In this document: positions 32,210 to 34,557 of the stretch, one piece after another | Position numbering within the stretch: position 1 is the stretch's first letter | How the letters are laid out: each line of letters starts with the position of its first letter | DNA from: an uncultured Oscillospiraceae bacterium | GTDB taxonomy: Bacteria > Bacillota > Clostridia > Oscillospirales > Oscillospiraceae | Assembly: GCA_947626085.1 (NCBI GenBank) | Contig: CANQQU010000018.1 | Span: 1-34,557, forward strand | Direction: 5' to 3' | DNA: 34,557 nt | Notes under the pieces: generated by a model | Databases searched by the model: none | What the model saw: only the letters and a program-made list of their open reading frames with translations | What the model was told of the DNA's origin: nothing | Program-made: the position numbers and the translations under genes

Positions 32210-34557
32210 TTAGTTTGTCAGAGCCGCCAGGGCCTGCCGGCTCTGCTCCAGCTGGGCGATCAGGGTCCGGGCCTTCTCCGCCTTCTCCCGCTCGGCGGAC
32301 ACTACCGCCTCCGGGGCCCGGGAGACGAACTTCTCGTTGGAGAGCTTGCCCTCCAGGCTATTCAGGTTCTTCCGGGCCTTTTCCAGCTCCTTGTCCACCC
32401 GCTCCAGCTCCTTGGCCACATCCACCAGGTCCCCCAGAGGGATGTAGAGCTTGGCGTCCGCCGTGGCGCAGCACACCATGCCGTCCAGATTTTCCGGCTC
32501 GGCGTCGATCAATGTCACCTTGTCGGCGTAGGCCAGCCGCTGGATGAAACCCTCCCCCTCGGCAAACACCTGGGGATTGGCGGCCAGGACATAGAGGGCC
32601 GCTTTTTTGGAGGGCGGCACGTTCATCTCCGCCCGCCGGTTCCGGATGGACCGGATGGCGTTCATCACCGACTCCATGTGCCCCTCCTCCGTGGGGAAGG
32701 CCAGGGCCGGGTCATACACCGGCCAGGACGCCACGATCAGCGCCGGGCCCTCGTGGGGCAGACTCTGCCAGATCTCCTCGGTGATAAAGGGCATGAAGGG
32801 ATGGAGCAGCCGCAGGGTCTGGTCCAAAACATACACCAGCACCCCCAGGGCGGTCTCCTTCTTGGCCGGGTCGTCGCTGTAGAGCCGGGCCTTGGTCAGC
32901 TCGATATACCAGTCACAGTAGGTGTCCCACACGAAGTCGTAGACCTTCTGCACCGCCACGCCCAGCTCGTACTTTTCTAAGTTCTCCGTGACCTCGGAAA
33001 TCAGGGTGTTCAACTTGGACAGCACCCACTTGTCCGCAATGGTGAGCCGCTCCCGCTCCGGCAGGGGGTACGCCCCATCCTCCTCCAGGTTCATCAGCAC
33101 ATACCGGCTGGCGTTCCACAGCTTGTTGGCGAAGTTCCGCATGGCCTCGGTCCGCTCCACATAGAAGCGCATATCGTTTCCCGGGGAGTTGCCCATGATC
33201 ATGTTCAGCCGCAGGGCGTCGCAGCCGAAGCGGTCGATCATTTCCAGCGGGTCGATGCCGTTGCCCAGGCTCTTGGACATTTTCCGGCCCTTGTCGTCCC
33301 GGACCAGGCCGTGGATCAGCACGGTGTGGAAGGGGGTCTGCCCGGTGTGGGCGCAGCCGGAGAAGATCATCCGGGACACCCAGAAGAAGATGATGTCGTA
33401 GCCCGTCACCAGCACGTCCGTGGGATAGTACCGCCGGAGATCCTCGGTGTTCTCCGGCCAGCCCAGGGTGGAGAAGGGCCACAGGGCGGAGGAGAACCAG
33501 GTGTCCAGCACATCCGGGTCCCGCTGAATGTGCCGGCTGCCGCACTTTTCGCAGACCTGGGGATCCTCCCGGGACACGGTGATGTGCCCGCAGTCGTCGC
33601 AGGTCCAGGCGGGGATCTGATGGCCCCACCAGAGCTGCCGGGAGATGCACCAGTCCCGGACGTTCTCCATCCAGTTGAGGTAGGTCTTGCTGAACCGCTC
33701 GGGGACGAACTTGGTCTGCCCCTCCTGGACCACCCGGATGGCCTCCTGGGCCAGGGGCTTCATTTTCACAAACCACTGATCGGAGACGATGGGCTCCACG
33801 TCGTTGTGGCACCGGTAGCAGGTGCCCACGTTGTGGGAGTACTCCTCCACCTTCACCAGATACCCCTGGGCCTCCAGATCGGCCACGATCTTTTCTCGGG
33901 CCTCGTACCGGTCCAGGCCCTCATAGGCCCCGCCCTCGGCGTTGATGCGGCCGTAGTCGTCCATCACCCGGATCACCGGCAAGTTGTGCCGCAGGCCCAC
34001 CTCGAAGTCGTTGGGGTCGTGGGCGGGGGTCATCTTCACGCAGCCGGTGCCGAAGTCCATCTCGGCGTAGTCGTCGGCCACCACCGGGATCTCCCGGCCC
34101 ACCAGGGGCAGCGTCACCGTCTTGCCCACGATGGAAGTATACCGGGGGTCGTTGGGGTTGACGCAGACGCCGGTGTCGCCCAGCATGGTCTCCGGCCGGG
34201 TGGTGGCCACCACCACCTCGCCGGAGCCGTCGGTCAGGCTTGTCCACATACTCCACCTCCGCGTCGGACAAAGCCGTGACGCAGTGGGGGCACCAGTTGA
34301 TGATCCGGTTCCCCTTGTAGATCAGGCCCTTTTCGTAGAGGGAGACGAACACCTCCCGCACCGCCTTGGAGCAGCCCTCGTCCATGGTGAACCGGGCCCG
34401 GTCCCAGTCGGCGGAGACGCCCAGCTTTTTCTGCTGCTCCACGATCCGGTTGCCGTACTGGTTCTTCCAGGCCCAGACCCGCTCCAGAAACTTCTCCCGG
34501 CCCAGGTCGTAGCGGGTCTTGCCCTCCTGATTCCGCAGCACCTCCTCCACCTTGATC
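32210..34557 (-). pseudogene. valS: Valyl-tRNA synthetase with a frameshift; 5' end outside the window
   Basis: Two frames together cover ValS from before '[14 protein letters not shown]' to the C-terminus. The upstream frame (34557 to about 34239) reads '[21 protein letters not shown]' in part, then derails. The downstream frame (about 34237 to 32210) resumes at '[20 protein letters not shown]'. It carries two zinc knuckles (CDDCGH, CEKCGS), [11 protein letters not shown], the KMSKS loop ([12 protein letters not shown]) and the C-terminal coiled-coil tRNA arm. About ten residues expected between the two pieces (the 'x-x-W-x-x-x-YP' before L-T-D-G-S-G) are missing, so the lesion is a deletion not divisible by three rather than a single miscalled base. 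ValS is essential, so a sequencing or assembly error, or another copy elsewhere, is likely. The HIGH motif lies outside. Confidence 0.85.

Overview
The window is a stretch of chromosome from a GC-rich, endospore-forming member of the Clostridia, probably in the Oscillospiraceae (Flavonifractor/Lawsonibacter-like). I infer this from the codon use, strong AGGAGG ribosome binding sites and gene content (cotJ, cwlD, yqfC/yqfD, ylbJ, yunB, a complete spoIIA operon). Genus is not decidable from the sequence alone. Almost everything is vertically inherited housekeeping and sporulation DNA. The one clear mobile element is the 5' end of an IS1182-type transposase gene at the left edge.

Layout. 1-158: truncated transposase. 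276-1315 (minus): spore coat operon in which CotJA and CotJB are a single fused protein, followed by CotJC. 1477-3600 (plus): germination amidase CwlD, then RadA. 3644-3850: an isolated small transcription unit carrying a broken or unusual tiny ORF. 3877-5381 (minus): HIT protein and a Xer-type recombinase, with a 20-bp perfect palindrome upstream. 5646-6617 (plus): phosphofructokinase. 6662-7650 (minus): deoxyribosyltransferase-like protein and a nitroreductase. 7828-9258 (minus): XerD and a SpoIIM-like membrane protein. 9624-12346 (minus): two small membrane proteins and a phosphoglucomutase.

12435-16154 (minus): coiled-coil protein, coaD, rsmD, uvrC and an HPr-like protein. 16300-19526 (minus): mutS2, recO and yqzL. 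19593-23724 (minus): era, a DUF4236 protein, ybeY, phoH, yqfD and yqfC, tightly packed with several 1-17 nt overlaps. ylbJ and a 69-residue four-cysteine protein run divergently on the plus strand (23810-25066). 25163-30190 (minus): ligA, yunB and pcrA. 30280-31726 (minus): sigF, spoIIAB and spoIIAA, overlapping by 4 nt each. 31870-31980: a 36-codon gene with its own terminator. 32210 to the right edge (minus): valS, interrupted by a frameshift.

The genes fall into a DNA repair/recombination set (radA, uvrC, mutS2, recO, pcrA, ligA, two Xer recombinases), a ribosome and RNA maturation set (era, ybeY, rsmD, phoH) and a sporulation set covering forespore sigma-factor control, mother-cell proteins, coat and germination. 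I saw no CRISPR array, rRNA, tRNA, prophage or recognisable defence system. The items most worth a second look are the fused CotJA-CotJB, the valS lesion, the two small autonomous transcription units and the long palindrome upstream of the Xer gene.
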